From contig DHWT01000012.1 in NCBI GenBank assembly GCA_002413325.1, positions 4,558 through 32,034 on the forward strand: a stretch of 27,477 nt of DNA, written 5' to 3'. Shown piece by piece: positions 16,174 to 24,715 of the stretch (the stretch's first letter is position 1; every line of letters starts with the position of its first letter). Under the pieces are notes generated by a model. The model was given only the letters and a program-made list of their open reading frames with translations, was not told where the DNA came from and made no database searches. The translations under genes were made by a program, and so were the position numbers. Origin of the DNA: Chitinophagaceae bacterium UBA5175 (lineage in GTDB: Bacteria > Bacteroidota > Bacteroidia > Chitinophagales > Chitinophagaceae).

Positions 16174-17375
16174 GAATACTTTTTGTTTCTGATACCTATT
16201 ATCCCCACTTAAACGGGGTTTATTATTTTGTGTGTCGGGTTGCGCCCCTGCTTCAGGCAAAGGGTCACGAGGTGGCTGTTATTGCTCCTTCTGAAACGAT
16301 GCATTCCTCACTGAAAAAAATTGATGATATTGACGTATACGGCATTCCTTCCCTGCCGGTTTTGTATTACCCGAACGTCCGGTTTCCCATTCCCTTTTTA
16401 CTCATGTGCCGGGTTAACCATATTCTGAAAACTTTTAAACCGGAGATTATTCATATTCAGGATCACTTTTCAATAGCCAGGGCAGTAGTTCAATCCGGTA
16501 AGAAATCGGGCATTCCCATCATCGGCACCAATCATTTTATGACAGAGAACCTGACTTCCCTGGTTCGTTATGAAAAGTGGAAGAAAAAGCTTTCAGCCAT
16601 AATGTGGTCGCAGTTTTCAGATACATTTAATCAGTTATCACTGGTTACAACTCCCAGTGAAACGGCGGCCCGTTTGATACGTCCCAAACTGGATGTGGAA
16701 GTGGTCCCGGTTTCCAGCGGGATTGATCTGAACGATTTTAATCCATATGGTGACACTACGATGGTGAGAGAAAAATATTTCATTCCGGACAAACCTGTTT
16801 TATTATATGTCGGCAGACTGGATCCCGAAAAGAAAATGGAAGAAGTGTTATATGCAGTTGCCCGGGCGGTGAAAAAAACTGATTTACATTTAGTAGTTGT
16901 CGGTAAGGGAATCAGGAAATTTGCCCTTGAAGAGCTCGCTAAAGAATTGGGGATCGCAGACCGTGTCATTTTTACAGGCTTTGTCCCGGACGAGGACCTT
17001 CCTTATTTCTATAAACTCAGCCGTTGCTTTATTATAGCCAGCACGGCAGAACTGCTTAGCCTGTCTACTTTACAGGCTATGGCTACGGGTTTGCCGGTGA
17101 TAGCCGTAAACGCCGGTGCGCTGGGCGAACTGGTGCACGATCAGGTAAACGGGTATTTATATAATGCCGGTGATATCGATGCCATGGTTCAGGGCATATA
17201 CAACATTTTCAGCCGGGATGATCTTAGCCGGGCCATGGGATTAAAAAGCCTGGAGTATAGTCATTATCATGATATATTCAAAACCATCGAGTCATTTGAA
17301 AGAATTTATACGAGCAGGCGCAGAACAGAAATCAATTACCGGGCCGCGAAGCCGGAGCTTTTGAATATAACCTGA
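16170..17375 (+). CDS. GT4-family glycosyltransferase (diacylglycerol glycosyltransferase-like)
   Basis: A 401-residue GT-B enzyme. The N-terminal domain (1-180) opens with RILFVSDTYYPHLNGV, and IIHIQDHFSIA with GTNHFMTENL (119-128) resembles the acceptor side of lipid glycosyltransferases such as SqdX and MgtA. The C-terminal domain begins near PVLLYVGRLDPEKKMEEVL (209-227), the GT4 nucleotide-sugar signature. The usual EX7E motif reads Glu294-X7-Gln302 (TAELLSLSTLQAMATG), so the second Glu is replaced by Gln. The enzyme probably adds a hexose to a membrane lipid on the cytoplasmic side. Coupling to the DedA gene suggests the glycolipid or its carrier is flipped by the neighbour. Confidence 0.88.
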   Translation: MRILFVSDTYYPHLNGVYYFVCRVAPLLQAKGHEVAVIAPSETMHSSLKKIDDIDVYGIPSLPVLYYPNVRFPIPFLLMCRVNHILKTFKPEIIHIQDHFSIARAVVQSGKKSGIPIIGTNHFMTENLTSLVRYEKWKKKLSAIMWSQFSDTFNQLSLVTTPSETAARLIRPKLDVEVVPVSSGIDLNDFNPYGDTTMVREKYFIPDKPVLLYVGRLDPEKKMEEVLYAVARAVKKTDLHLVVVGKGIRKFALEELAKELGIADRVIFTGFVPDEDLPYFYKLSRCFIIASTAELLSLSTLQAMATGLPVIAVNAGALGELVHDQVNGYLYNAGDIDAMVQGIYNIFSRDDLSRAMGLKSLEYSHYHDIFKTIESFERIYTSRRRTEINYRAAKPELLNIT

Positions 17376-17563
17376 GATTCCTCATAAGGTGCGCAACCGG
17401 ATCCCTGTTGTCCGGATTACCGGAATATTAATTTATGGCTGGGATAGAAACTTCGGTTGTATAGACAATTTTCTAATTGGGTATATTCGTTTATAAATTT
17501 TGGTAATCACATGCCGGACCACAGGATCCGGTTAAACCCCTGTCCAGTTCGAAGAGCGTCATT

Positions 17564-18820
17564 ATGAGGAAAATATTTTCATATCCTTTTTTACTATCTA
17601 TATTCCTGACCGCCGCATGTAATAACCGGGAAATCAGGAAGCAGCCGGATGAAGTGCTTCCCGCCTTCAGGGAAGGTGAATTTGGTTATGACCTGCAGTT
17701 CCTGAAAAAGCAGGATTCAGCCCTGGTTATTCTGAAAGACGGGGAAGCGCAACTGATTGTTTCGCCCAGGTACCAGGCAAAGGTATTTACTTCCACGGCG
17801 CAGGGTGAACGGGGGTTCAGTTTTGGCTGGATCAACTATAAGGCTTTTGGAAAAAAAGCGGATGCGCATATGAATGCCTATGGCGGAGAGAACCGTCTCT
17901 GGCTTGGCCCGGAAGGCGGAAAATTTTCTTTGTTCTTTAAGCCCGGCAGTAACATGGTGTATGAAAACTGGAAGACGCCTCCGGAAATTGATACGGAAAA
18001 CTGGAACCTGCGGAGTCATGACAGCAACTCCGTATCGATGTATAAGGAAATGGAGCTGCTGAACTATGCCGGTACCCGGCTCATTTTAAGAGTGGACCGC
18101 AGGATTCAAATTTTGAAAAGGCAGGAAATCATGGTCAGGACCGGTGTAACCGGAATGGATTCTGTACATGCAGCAGGATACGAAACCAGCAATGTGCTTA
18201 CCAATACCGGAGGCGAGGAATGGACTGCAGCTACCGGAATGCCCTGTATCTGGATACTGGATATGTTTAAACCCTCGCCGAAAACGGTAATCGTAATACC
18301 GTTCCGGTATGCAAAGGGTGAAGATTTTTCGAAAATGGCCACAACCAATTATTTTGGTGAAATTTCTGCAGACAGGCTGAAGCATACCGACAGCCTGCTT
18401 CTTTTTAAAGCCGATGGAAAAAGCAGGGGGAAACTCGGTATCGTGGCAGGTAATGCAAAACATATTGCAGCCAGTTATGACGGGGATCATCATGTGCTGA
18501 CCCTGATCATTTTTGATGTGGATCCTCAGGCCCGTTATCTTAACCAGGAATGGAATATAACAAAACCTTCTTTCCCGGGGGATGCGGTAAATGCTTATAA
18601 CGACGGGCCTTTGGCTGACGGGACCCGGATGGGACCCTTTTACGAAATCGAGAGTGTATCTCCGGCGGCTTTTCTAAAACCGCATGAATCGCTCGATCAC
18701 AGGCAGTCCGTATTTCATTTCTCCGGAAATGAAAAGGCACTGGATGAAATTGCCATCAGGCTGCTGGGTATATCACTGGAAAAAATAAATAAAACATTTT
18801 CGGATGGAAATGCGAAGTAA
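17564..18820 (+). CDS. DUF6786-like lipoprotein with galactose-mutarotase-like fold
   Basis: The 418-residue protein has a lipoprotein signal (LSIFLTAACNN, lipid-modified Cys19) and a body that matches the DUF6786 family as I remember it: VFTSTAQGERGFSFGWINY, GGENRLWLGPEGGKFSLFF near residues 105-127, and NDGPLADGTRMGPFYEIES near residue 350. The family is restricted mostly to Bacteroidota and Planctomycetota and is often found near sugar catabolism genes. Its fold resembles aldose epimerases, suggesting carbohydrate binding, but no reaction is established. It converges on the aldehyde dehydrogenase gene with 30 bp between the stops. No Tat or second domain is visible. Confidence 0.65.
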   Translation: MRKIFSYPFLLSIFLTAACNNREIRKQPDEVLPAFREGEFGYDLQFLKKQDSALVILKDGEAQLIVSPRYQAKVFTSTAQGERGFSFGWINYKAFGKKADAHMNAYGGENRLWLGPEGGKFSLFFKPGSNMVYENWKTPPEIDTENWNLRSHDSNSVSMYKEMELLNYAGTRLILRVDRRIQILKRQEIMVRTGVTGMDSVHAAGYETSNVLTNTGGEEWTAATGMPCIWILDMFKPSPKTVIVIPFRYAKGEDFSKMATTNYFGEISADRLKHTDSLLLFKADGKSRGKLGIVAGNAKHIAASYDGDHHVLTLIIFDVDPQARYLNQEWNITKPSFPGDAVNAYNDGPLADGTRMGPFYEIESVSPAAFLKPHESLDHRQSVFHFSGNEKALDEIAIRLLGISLEKINKTFSDGNAK

Positions 18821-18824
18821 TTAT

Positions 18825-18838
18825 ACCGGGAACCCGGT
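18825..18838. terminator. possible bidirectional terminator hairpin
   Basis: ACCGGG-AA-CCCGGT is a perfect inverted repeat lying between two convergent stops (18820 and 18851). Folding would give a short GC-rich stem with a small loop. No T-run follows on either strand, so termination is plausible but weakly supported. Confidence 0.35.
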
Positions 18839-18850
18839 CAGGCACCCATC

Positions 18851-20365
18851 CTATCTGTGGATATCCGGTAATAAAGAAGAAGGCATGTTTTGATAGCAAA
18901 CCGGTCTTGTGAATCTATAAATGGAAGTAGTGCCAACCGACGTTACCCGGCTGTCGGTAGTGGCCGGATAAGGGCCGCCGTGCACCATGGCATGACATAC
19001 TTCCACTCCGGTGGGGAAGCCATTCATGATTATCCTTCCCACTTTCTGGTTCAGGCGGTCAATTAATTCTTTAGCTGTTTGATAATCTTCCGTTGCTGCA
19101 TGTATGGTTCCTGTCAGCTGGCCCGGCATCATTTCAGTCAATTGATATAATTCCTCAACATGATCTGCCAGCACGGCCAGGCTGGAAGGGCCAAACACTT
19201 CTTCGAAATAATCAGGATGCTGCAACACATATTTTGCAGGTACGGAAATGATAAAGGGTTCAATGTCCATTTCCCTTTTTGTAGTAACCTCCCGGGCGCC
19301 GGGCAGTTTTTTTTGTTTCTCCAGGCCCGATTTATAGGCTTCGCTAATACTCTTTGTGAGTAAGGGATGAAGAGCAGATGCCGACATGGCATCTGCCACT
19401 TTTTTAATGAAGGATTTACTCTCTTCGTTATTAATTAATACGAATACGCCGGGGTTGGTGCAAAATTGTCCTGAGCCCAGGGTTACGGATTGTGCAAACT
19501 GGATGGCCAGTGTTTCGCCTCGCTGCTTCAGCGCTTCCGGCAGGAAGAAAACCGGGTTTACGCTTCCCATTTCCGCATAAACCGGTATGGGTTCTTTTCT
19601 TCGTACTGCCAGATCATACAAAGCCTTGCCTCCTTTAAAAGAACCGGTAAATGCTACTGCTTTGATCAGGGGATGGGTTACCAGCTTTCCACCCGTTTCA
19701 TGGGAAAATCCATGCAGCATTGAAAATACGCCATCGGGCATGCGCGTATCCCTGGCTGCTTTTATAATGGCGTTACCCACCAGCTGACAGGTGGCAGGAT
19801 GTGCAGGATGTGCTTTAAAAACCACCGGGCAACCGGCTGCCAGTGCAGCCGTGGTATCGCCACCAGCCACCGAAAATGCCAATGGAAAATTGCTGGCTCC
19901 AAAAACGGCCACGACCCCAATAGGTACCTGTATCTGTATCATCTCCGGCCGGGGTGCCGGTTTTCTATCAGGCAGGGCTTGGTCTACAATTGCCTGATTC
20001 CATTTGCCGTCGCGCAACAACCGGGCAAAGAGTTGCAGCTGTCCGGTGGTCCGGCTCCTTTCTCCTGTAAGCCTGGCGACCGGCAGGGCTGTTTCTTCAT
20101 GTATCACCCCAAGCAGGTCATCCCCTAAGGCTTCTATATTGGCGGCAATGGCTTCTAAAAATAAACTCCTTTGGGCAGGAGTGGTTTTCCGGTAAATGGT
20201 AAATGCCTTTTGCGCTAATTCAACACTTTCCCTGATTTCCTGTTCCGTTGCCTCAGTAAAAGCGGTAGTCAGCGGCTTGCCGGTAACCGGATTGTAGCCA
20301 TAAAAAGTGGCTCCCTGACCCTGGACATTGCGAAAACCGATTATTTGAGATGGAACCATTTCCAT
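18851..20365 (-). CDS. alpha-ketoglutaric semialdehyde dehydrogenase
   Basis: This 504-residue NAD(P)+ aldehyde dehydrogenase matches the KGSADH subgroup of sugar-acid pathways. FGASNFPLAFSVAGGD (155-170) carries the oxyanion-hole Asn159, FTGSFKGG is the cofactor loop, PVYAEMGSVNP holds the general base Glu265 and GSGQFCTNPG the nucleophile Cys302. The sequences EMGSVNPV and GQFCTNPG are characteristic of KGSADH as opposed to generic ALDHs. It oxidises 2-oxoglutarate semialdehyde to 2-oxoglutarate (EC 1.2.1.26), feeding the TCA cycle. Its ATG overlaps the upstream stop as TAATG, so it is translationally coupled to the FAH-fold gene, and both probably answer to one promoter at about 21240-21260. 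Confidence 0.92.
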   Translation of the reverse strand: MEMVPSQIIGFRNVQGQGATFYGYNPVTGKPLTTAFTEATEQEIRESVELAQKAFTIYRKTTPAQRSLFLEAIAANIEALGDDLLGVIHEETALPVARLTGERSRTTGQLQLFARLLRDGKWNQAIVDQALPDRKPAPRPEMIQIQVPIGVVAVFGASNFPLAFSVAGGDTTAALAAGCPVVFKAHPAHPATCQLVGNAIIKAARDTRMPDGVFSMLHGFSHETGGKLVTHPLIKAVAFTGSFKGGKALYDLAVRRKEPIPVYAEMGSVNPVFFLPEALKQRGETLAIQFAQSVTLGSGQFCTNPGVFVLINNEESKSFIKKVADAMSASALHPLLTKSISEAYKSGLEKQKKLPGAREVTTKREMDIEPFIISVPAKYVLQHPDYFEEVFGPSSLAVLADHVEELYQLTEMMPGQLTGTIHAATEDYQTAKELIDRLNQKVGRIIMNGFPTGVEVCHAMVHGGPYPATTDSRVTSVGTTSIYRFTRPVCYQNMPSSLLPDIHR

Positions 20366-21201
20366 TATTGAACAACATTTTGAAGGGTACCGATTCCATC
20401 AATGCGGATGGTTATTTCGTCACCGCTGTGCAGGGTAAAATCATTTGCAGGCACCAGGCAGGTTCCTGTCATTAATAAACAGCCAAAAGGGAATGAGCAT
20501 TCGCGAAATAAGAATTCCACCAGTTCTGTATGACCCCGTTTCATTTTGTTTATGGCCACTTCATCCTGGTACAGGGTAACTCCATTCCTTTTTATGTTCA
20601 TGCTGATTTTTGTTTCGGGAGCAATGGGAGCAGCCGGCACATATATACAGGGACCGATGGCGGCGGAGCCATCATAGGTTTTTGCCTGGGGGAGGTACAA
20701 TGGATTTTCTCCTTCAATACTTCGGCTGCTCATATCATTGCCAGCCGTATAGCCAATAATTTTTCCTTTGTTGTTTATGACCAGGGTTAATTCAGGTTCG
20801 GGTACATTCCAGGTTGAGTCTTTTCTGATCCTGACCAGAGCACCCGGACCGGCACAACGATGGGGGTTTGCCTTGAAAAATAATTCGGGACGCACGGCAT
20901 CATACACTTTATCATAAAAACTGCCGCCGCCGGTATCTTTGGATTCTTCCATACGTGCATCCCGGCTTCTGATATAAGTAACACCGGCCGCCCATATTTC
21001 CTGGCTTTGAATGGGGGCCTGAATGATTAAATCTTCCAGCAAATCTGTAGTGCCCAATGCCTTTCCTCCGTTTACTTCGGCCTCCAGGGACTCATGAAAA
21101 TGATCCTGGTTTAAAAATGAATCCCAGGATGGATGCCTGGAAGCAAATAAATTTCCACCGGATTCAATGAATATCCCGGTGCCGGTTTTATATATTTTCA
21201 T
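20365..21201 (-). CDS. FAH-family enzyme, probable 2-keto-3-deoxy sugar-acid dehydratase
   Basis: A 278-residue protein of the fumarylacetoacetate hydrolase fold. WNVPEPELTLVI places metal ligands at Glu135 and Glu137, GNDMSSRSIEG gives Asp156, and LPQAKTYDGSAAIGP gives Lys174, the set shared with archaeal 2-keto-3-deoxy-D-arabinonate dehydratase. The enzyme would convert a 2-keto-3-deoxypentonate to 2-oxoglutarate semialdehyde, the substrate of the coupled downstream dehydrogenase. Context therefore favours a Weimberg-like pathway over aromatic-ring hydrolysis. Which pentonate (arabinonate, xylonate, lyxonate) is used is unknown, because the sugar dehydrogenase, lactonase and first dehydratase are not identified here. 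Confidence 0.83.
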   Translation of the reverse strand: MKIYKTGTGIFIESGGNLFASRHPSWDSFLNQDHFHESLEAEVNGGKALGTTDLLEDLIIQAPIQSQEIWAAGVTYIRSRDARMEESKDTGGGSFYDKVYDAVRPELFFKANPHRCAGPGALVRIRKDSTWNVPEPELTLVINNKGKIIGYTAGNDMSSRSIEGENPLYLPQAKTYDGSAAIGPCIYVPAAPIAPETKISMNIKRNGVTLYQDEVAINKMKRGHTELVEFLFRECSFPFGCLLMTGTCLVPANDFTLHSGDEITIRIDGIGTLQNVVQ

Positions 21202-21220
21202 ATTGACTAAACTACAATTT

Positions 21221-21245
21221 CAGGTGCATCCATTGAATGCACCTG
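21221..21245. promoter_or_regulatory. perfect 9-bp inverted repeat in the FAH/serine-hydrolase spacer
   Basis: CAGGTGCAT and ATGCACCTG are exact inverted arms around a 7-bp centre, ending 20 bp upstream of the FAH-fold start codon. On the minus strand a weak -7-like box (TACTTTCG, 21254-21247) abuts it, so the repeat would cover the transcription start, the expected position for a repressor operator. It could alternatively form a leader hairpin. The rest of the 379-bp spacer (21202-21580) holds the palindrome AGTTATAACT (21293-21302) and a weak AAATCC/GGATTT hairpin near 21350, but no recognisable gene. Confidence 0.5.
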
Positions 21246-21580
21246 ACGAAAGTAGGGAACTTTTTAATGGACTTAAAGTTATGGATTCGGTCAGTTATAA
21301 CTAATTTCATTTTTTAAGTTTCGCCATGGTGGCCTTAACAAACGTTTTTAAATCCTTTCGGGGATTTTTAACTACTACATGCCTGCATCGTTGATATCAT
21401 CCGGAGAGTTCTGCCACATCACCACTACATCATGAACGGGATATAGACAGGATACCGGAATTTTCAGGCGATTAATTGGTAACTTTTCCTGAAATTTCCT
21501 TGTTGGTAATAGCGATCCCGGATTTTCATGGTGCCGGCAGACGGACCGGCGGTTATTCATAAAAAATTTTTCAGGTTCCG

Positions 21581-23158
21581 ATGACTGACAGAAGATTATT
21601 TCTCAAACAGGCGGGCTTATCAGGCATTGGCCTGGGATTATATGGATACACCGCTGTTTTTGGAAAGGCAGCTACAAATCGTTCGCCATTTACATTACCC
21701 CGCAGTACGCCGGAACAGCAGGGAATTTCATCCGAAGCCATCCTGCGGTTCCTGGATGCGATCGGGGAAAGCGGACAGCAATTTCACAGCCTCATGATCC
21801 TTCGTCACGGTTATGTTATTGCTGAAGGCTGGTGGTGGCCCTATTCGGCTGAACACAGGCAGCAATTATATTCTTTAAGCAAAAGTTTCACCGGCACCGC
21901 CATTGGCCTGGCTGCTGATGAAGGGCGTATTGGCATTGACGATCCGGTTATAAAATATTTTCCTGACCTGCTTCCGGATGAAATAAGCGATAACCTGGCC
22001 GCGTTGAAGCTGCGACACCTGCTTTCCATGTCGGTTGGTCACGCGAAGGACTCCATCCTGATCATGGAAGCATCTCCGCCAGGTGTTCCCTGGGAAAAAA
22101 CATTTTTAAGCCTGCCGGTGGTATTTGTACCCGGCTCCCAATTCATGTATAATTCGGGCGCCAGTTTTATGCTCAGTTCCATTGTTAAAAAAGTAACGGG
22201 ACAAACCGCCCAGGACTACCTGAAGCCCAGGTTATATGACCCGCTGGATATTGTGGGATCCACGTGGACTGAAAATTTTGAAGGAATCAATATGGGGGCT
22301 TCTCATTTGAGAATGCGGACGGAAGACATCGCGAAATTCGGACAAATGTACCTTCAGGAAGGGATGTGGAACGGGAAGCAAATCATCAGCAGGCAATGGG
22401 TGGCTGCAGCAACTTCCAAACAAATCTCGAATGGGAAAAATGACAGCAGCTGGGGATATGGTTACGGATTCCAGTTTTGGATGAATCCTCCCGGCGGCTT
22501 CCGGGCGGATGGTGCCTTTGGTCAGTACAGTATGATTTTGCCGGAACCGAGTGCAGTCGTGGTTATAACCAGTGAAAGCATCAGCACAAAAGACACTATG
22601 CAGGTCGTATGGGATCATTTGCTGCCTGAAATGAAAAATGCCCCTCTTCAGATAAATGATGAAGCATCCAGGCAGCTTGACCGGCGCCTGAAGTCCCTGG
22701 AATACGAACCGCCAAAATTGGCTACGGGTTCCGGTATGGCGAAAAAGATTTCAGGAAAAGAATTCATCCTGGATAAAAATGAGTTCCATGCCAAATCCGT
22801 AACATTCCGGTTTACAGATAACACCTGTATATTTATATTGAAAGAAGAAGGGAAGCCCGATATTCAGATAACCGGTGGGATCAACCACTGGATCCGGGAA
22901 GGGAATTATAAACCTGCGCCGCATTCCCTGTTCTCGCTCCGGCGCATTGACTTTGATTCCATTGTTGCTGCAAGCGCTGGCTGGCAGAATGATCAGACAC
23001 TGCTGCTAACCTGGCGCTTTATAGAGACTGTACACGGCGACAGCCTGACCTGTATTTTTGACGGCGATCTGATTACCATCAAATTCCTGTTCAGTGTGGC
23101 CGGGTTGCAAAACAAACCGGATGACCGGCCTGATATTACCGGCAGGATGAGCAGGTAA
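21581..23158 (+). CDS. exported serine hydrolase, class C beta-lactamase/penicillin-binding fold
   Basis: The 525-residue protein has a Tat-like signal (TDRRLFLKQAGLSGIGLGLYG) followed by a beta-lactamase-related domain (about 45-360). SLSK gives the nucleophile Ser98 and Lys101 (SxxK), MYNSGASFML supplies the second-motif Tyr190, and MILPEPSAVVVITSE is the end of the fold. A C-terminal region of about 150 residues is rich in beta strands (about residues 375-515) and of unknown function. These proteins are usually esterases, amidases or D-amino-acid peptidases and not true beta-lactamases. Sitting between the sugar-acid enzymes and an SDR, it might remove an acyl or lactone group from a sugar substrate, but that is speculation. 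It is followed 18 bp later by the SDR gene. Confidence 0.87.
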   Translation: MTDRRLFLKQAGLSGIGLGLYGYTAVFGKAATNRSPFTLPRSTPEQQGISSEAILRFLDAIGESGQQFHSLMILRHGYVIAEGWWWPYSAEHRQQLYSLSKSFTGTAIGLAADEGRIGIDDPVIKYFPDLLPDEISDNLAALKLRHLLSMSVGHAKDSILIMEASPPGVPWEKTFLSLPVVFVPGSQFMYNSGASFMLSSIVKKVTGQTAQDYLKPRLYDPLDIVGSTWTENFEGINMGASHLRMRTEDIAKFGQMYLQEGMWNGKQIISRQWVAAATSKQISNGKNDSSWGYGYGFQFWMNPPGGFRADGAFGQYSMILPEPSAVVVITSESISTKDTMQVVWDHLLPEMKNAPLQINDEASRQLDRRLKSLEYEPPKLATGSGMAKKISGKEFILDKNEFHAKSVTFRFTDNTCIFILKEEGKPDIQITGGINHWIREGNYKPAPHSLFSLRRIDFDSIVAASAGWQNDQTLLLTWRFIETVHGDSLTCIFDGDLITIKFLFSVAGLQNKPDDRPDITGRMSR

Positions 23159-23176
23159 ACACTAAATTGTGATATT

Positions 23177-23941
23177 ATGTATTTAGAAAAGTTATTCGGA
23201 TTAAAAGGGAAAGTGGCCATTGTTACCGGCGGCAGCCGTGGCATTGGCCAGGTTGTAGCTATCGGTTTGGCGAAGGCCGGAGCTGAAGTTGCCATCTTTA
23301 GCCGGTCTGAAGCCAGGGAAACGGTAAATACAATTACCAAAGAAGGAGGAAAAGCTTATTGGATCCGGGTGGATGTGACGGATGAAGCGGGTGTGGACGC
23401 TGCTGTTAAAGAAGTGATGAACCGTTCCGGTTCTGTTGATATTGTTTTCAACAACGCAGGCGCCTGTATTCATAAGGATACCCTGAGTGCAAGTCTGACT
23501 GAGTGGAATCAGATTATAAATGTCAACCTCACCGGAGTTTATATTGTTGCCCGCGCCACGGGCAGGGTGATGATTGAAAACGGAATACATGGAAGCATTA
23601 TCAATATGGCTTCCATGTCGGGCACTATTGTAAATATTCCTCAATGGCAGGCGTCTTACAATGCTTCCAAAGCAGGCGTGATCCACCTGACGCGGTCCCT
23701 GGCTGTTGAATGGGCCGATTCGCATATCAGGGTCAATAGCCTGAGTCCGGGTTATATTGCCACGCCCATGTCGGTGGATACACCCCAGGAATTAAAAAAA
23801 GCCTGGATGCCGCTGATTCCGCTGCATCGTATGGGAGATCCCGAAGAGCTGGTGCCTGCCGTATTATATCTGGCAAGCAATGCCTCTGGTTATACCACCG
23901 GAAGTGATGTAATTGTAGACGGCGCTTACAGTTGCCTGTAA
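23177..23941 (+). CDS. short-chain dehydrogenase/reductase (polyol/sugar type)
   Basis: This 254-residue classical SDR has TGGSRGIG (17-24) for the cofactor, FNNAG (91-95), a catalytic serine in NMASMSG (Ser146, possibly Ser148), and YNASK giving Tyr161 and Lys165. The segment SYNASKAGVIHLTRSLAVEW, together with NSLSPGYIATPM, resembles mannitol/arabinitol dehydrogenases and gluconate 5-dehydrogenase-like enzymes. It begins 18 bp after the serine hydrolase stop, so cotranscription is likely. Together with the divergent FAH/KGSADH genes it is a candidate for the first oxidation of the sugar, but the actual substrate and cofactor preference cannot be told from the sequence. Confidence 0.9.
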   Translation: MYLEKLFGLKGKVAIVTGGSRGIGQVVAIGLAKAGAEVAIFSRSEARETVNTITKEGGKAYWIRVDVTDEAGVDAAVKEVMNRSGSVDIVFNNAGACIHKDTLSASLTEWNQIINVNLTGVYIVARATGRVMIENGIHGSIINMASMSGTIVNIPQWQASYNASKAGVIHLTRSLAVEWADSHIRVNSLSPGYIATPMSVDTPQELKKAWMPLIPLHRMGDPEELVPAVLYLASNASGYTTGSDVIVDGAYSCL

Positions 23942-24215
23942 GGTAGGGCCTGATTCCTGTTCTTGTTATAATTGATTGGTTCTTATTCAATTGAGATGTA
24001 AGATCCCCGTATTTTAATCCATAACTATTAAAGGATTATTGAATACTGCTGTATAAAACCTGAATGGCGGATCATGGGTGTAATTGAAATTAATCTACTG
24101 TTACTATAGAATTTGTCATTTGAAAGTTAAATTTTATAATTTACCTTCAGCAAGCGGCACCAGATTTATTATATTAACCATCTATCCCGGTTTCAACGAA
24201 TTAAATATCAGAAAT

Positions 24216-24710
24216 ATGAAACGCTATTTTTTATTTATAATAGCTTCGATTGTAAGCATTCTGGCTTTGGAATGTAGTTCCAATCCGCAAAAGACAAATA
24301 GTACACCGGCACCGGACAGCAGTGTAAATAAAGCAAAAACCGATACGGTTCTTGTATTTATCGGTATGAATTCAAAAGGAATCGGCAGGTTTAAGGATGT
24401 TCAGCTGGCACACCCGCCGGATGAAGCCATGGCAGCTAAAGGGAAAGCCATTTTCCAGTCAAAATGCTTCGCATGCCATAAATTAACAACAGAAATGTTT
24501 GTGGGACCGGGCTGGTCGGGTGTTACAGAAAGGAGAACGCCCGAATGGATTATGAACTGGATTACCAACACAAAAGTGATGCTGAGCAAGGATCTGGCGG
24601 CCCAGACCGAGCTGGTCGTTTGCCTGATCAGAATGCCCAATCAGGATCTGACCGACGAACAGGCAAGGAATGTCTTGGAATTTATGCGTAAAAATGACGG
24701 GGATAAATAA
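24216..24710 (+). CDS. c-type cytochrome, probable lipoprotein
   Basis: A 164-residue mono-haem cytochrome c. CFACH (residues 84-88) binds haem covalently, with His88 as proximal ligand, and RMPNQDLTDEQ supplies Met140, the probable distal ligand. The helix EQARNVLEFMRK closes the fold. The N-terminus MKRYFLFIIASIVSILALEC looks like a lipoprotein signal with Cys20, but Glu at -1 is unusual for a lipobox. The frame is open to 24084, but only the ATG at 24216 gives a signal peptide directly, so it was chosen. The linker (24-45) is Ser/Thr/Pro/Lys-rich. It converges with the membrane protein gene, leaving 5 bp between the stops. It is probably a periplasmic electron carrier. Confidence 0.9.
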   Translation: MKRYFLFIIASIVSILALECSSNPQKTNSTPAPDSSVNKAKTDTVLVFIGMNSKGIGRFKDVQLAHPPDEAMAAKGKAIFQSKCFACHKLTTEMFVGPGWSGVTERRTPEWIMNWITNTKVMLSKDLAAQTELVVCLIRMPNQDLTDEQARNVLEFMRKNDGDK

Positions 24711-24715
24711 ATAGT

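Noticed and set aside
17395..17420. CCGGA/TCCGG hairpin after the GT4 gene
   Set aside because: The stem is only 5 bp and no T-run follows, so it does not qualify as a terminator.
21375..21560. 61-codon minus-strand ORF in the FAH/serine-hydrolase spacer
   Set aside because: It overlaps the promoter region, shows no protein-like pattern and lacks a plausible start context.
21581..23158. True beta-lactamase (antibiotic resistance)
   Set aside because: The size, Tat-like signal, C-terminal beta-rich extension and metabolic neighbours fit the broad serine hydrolase group better.
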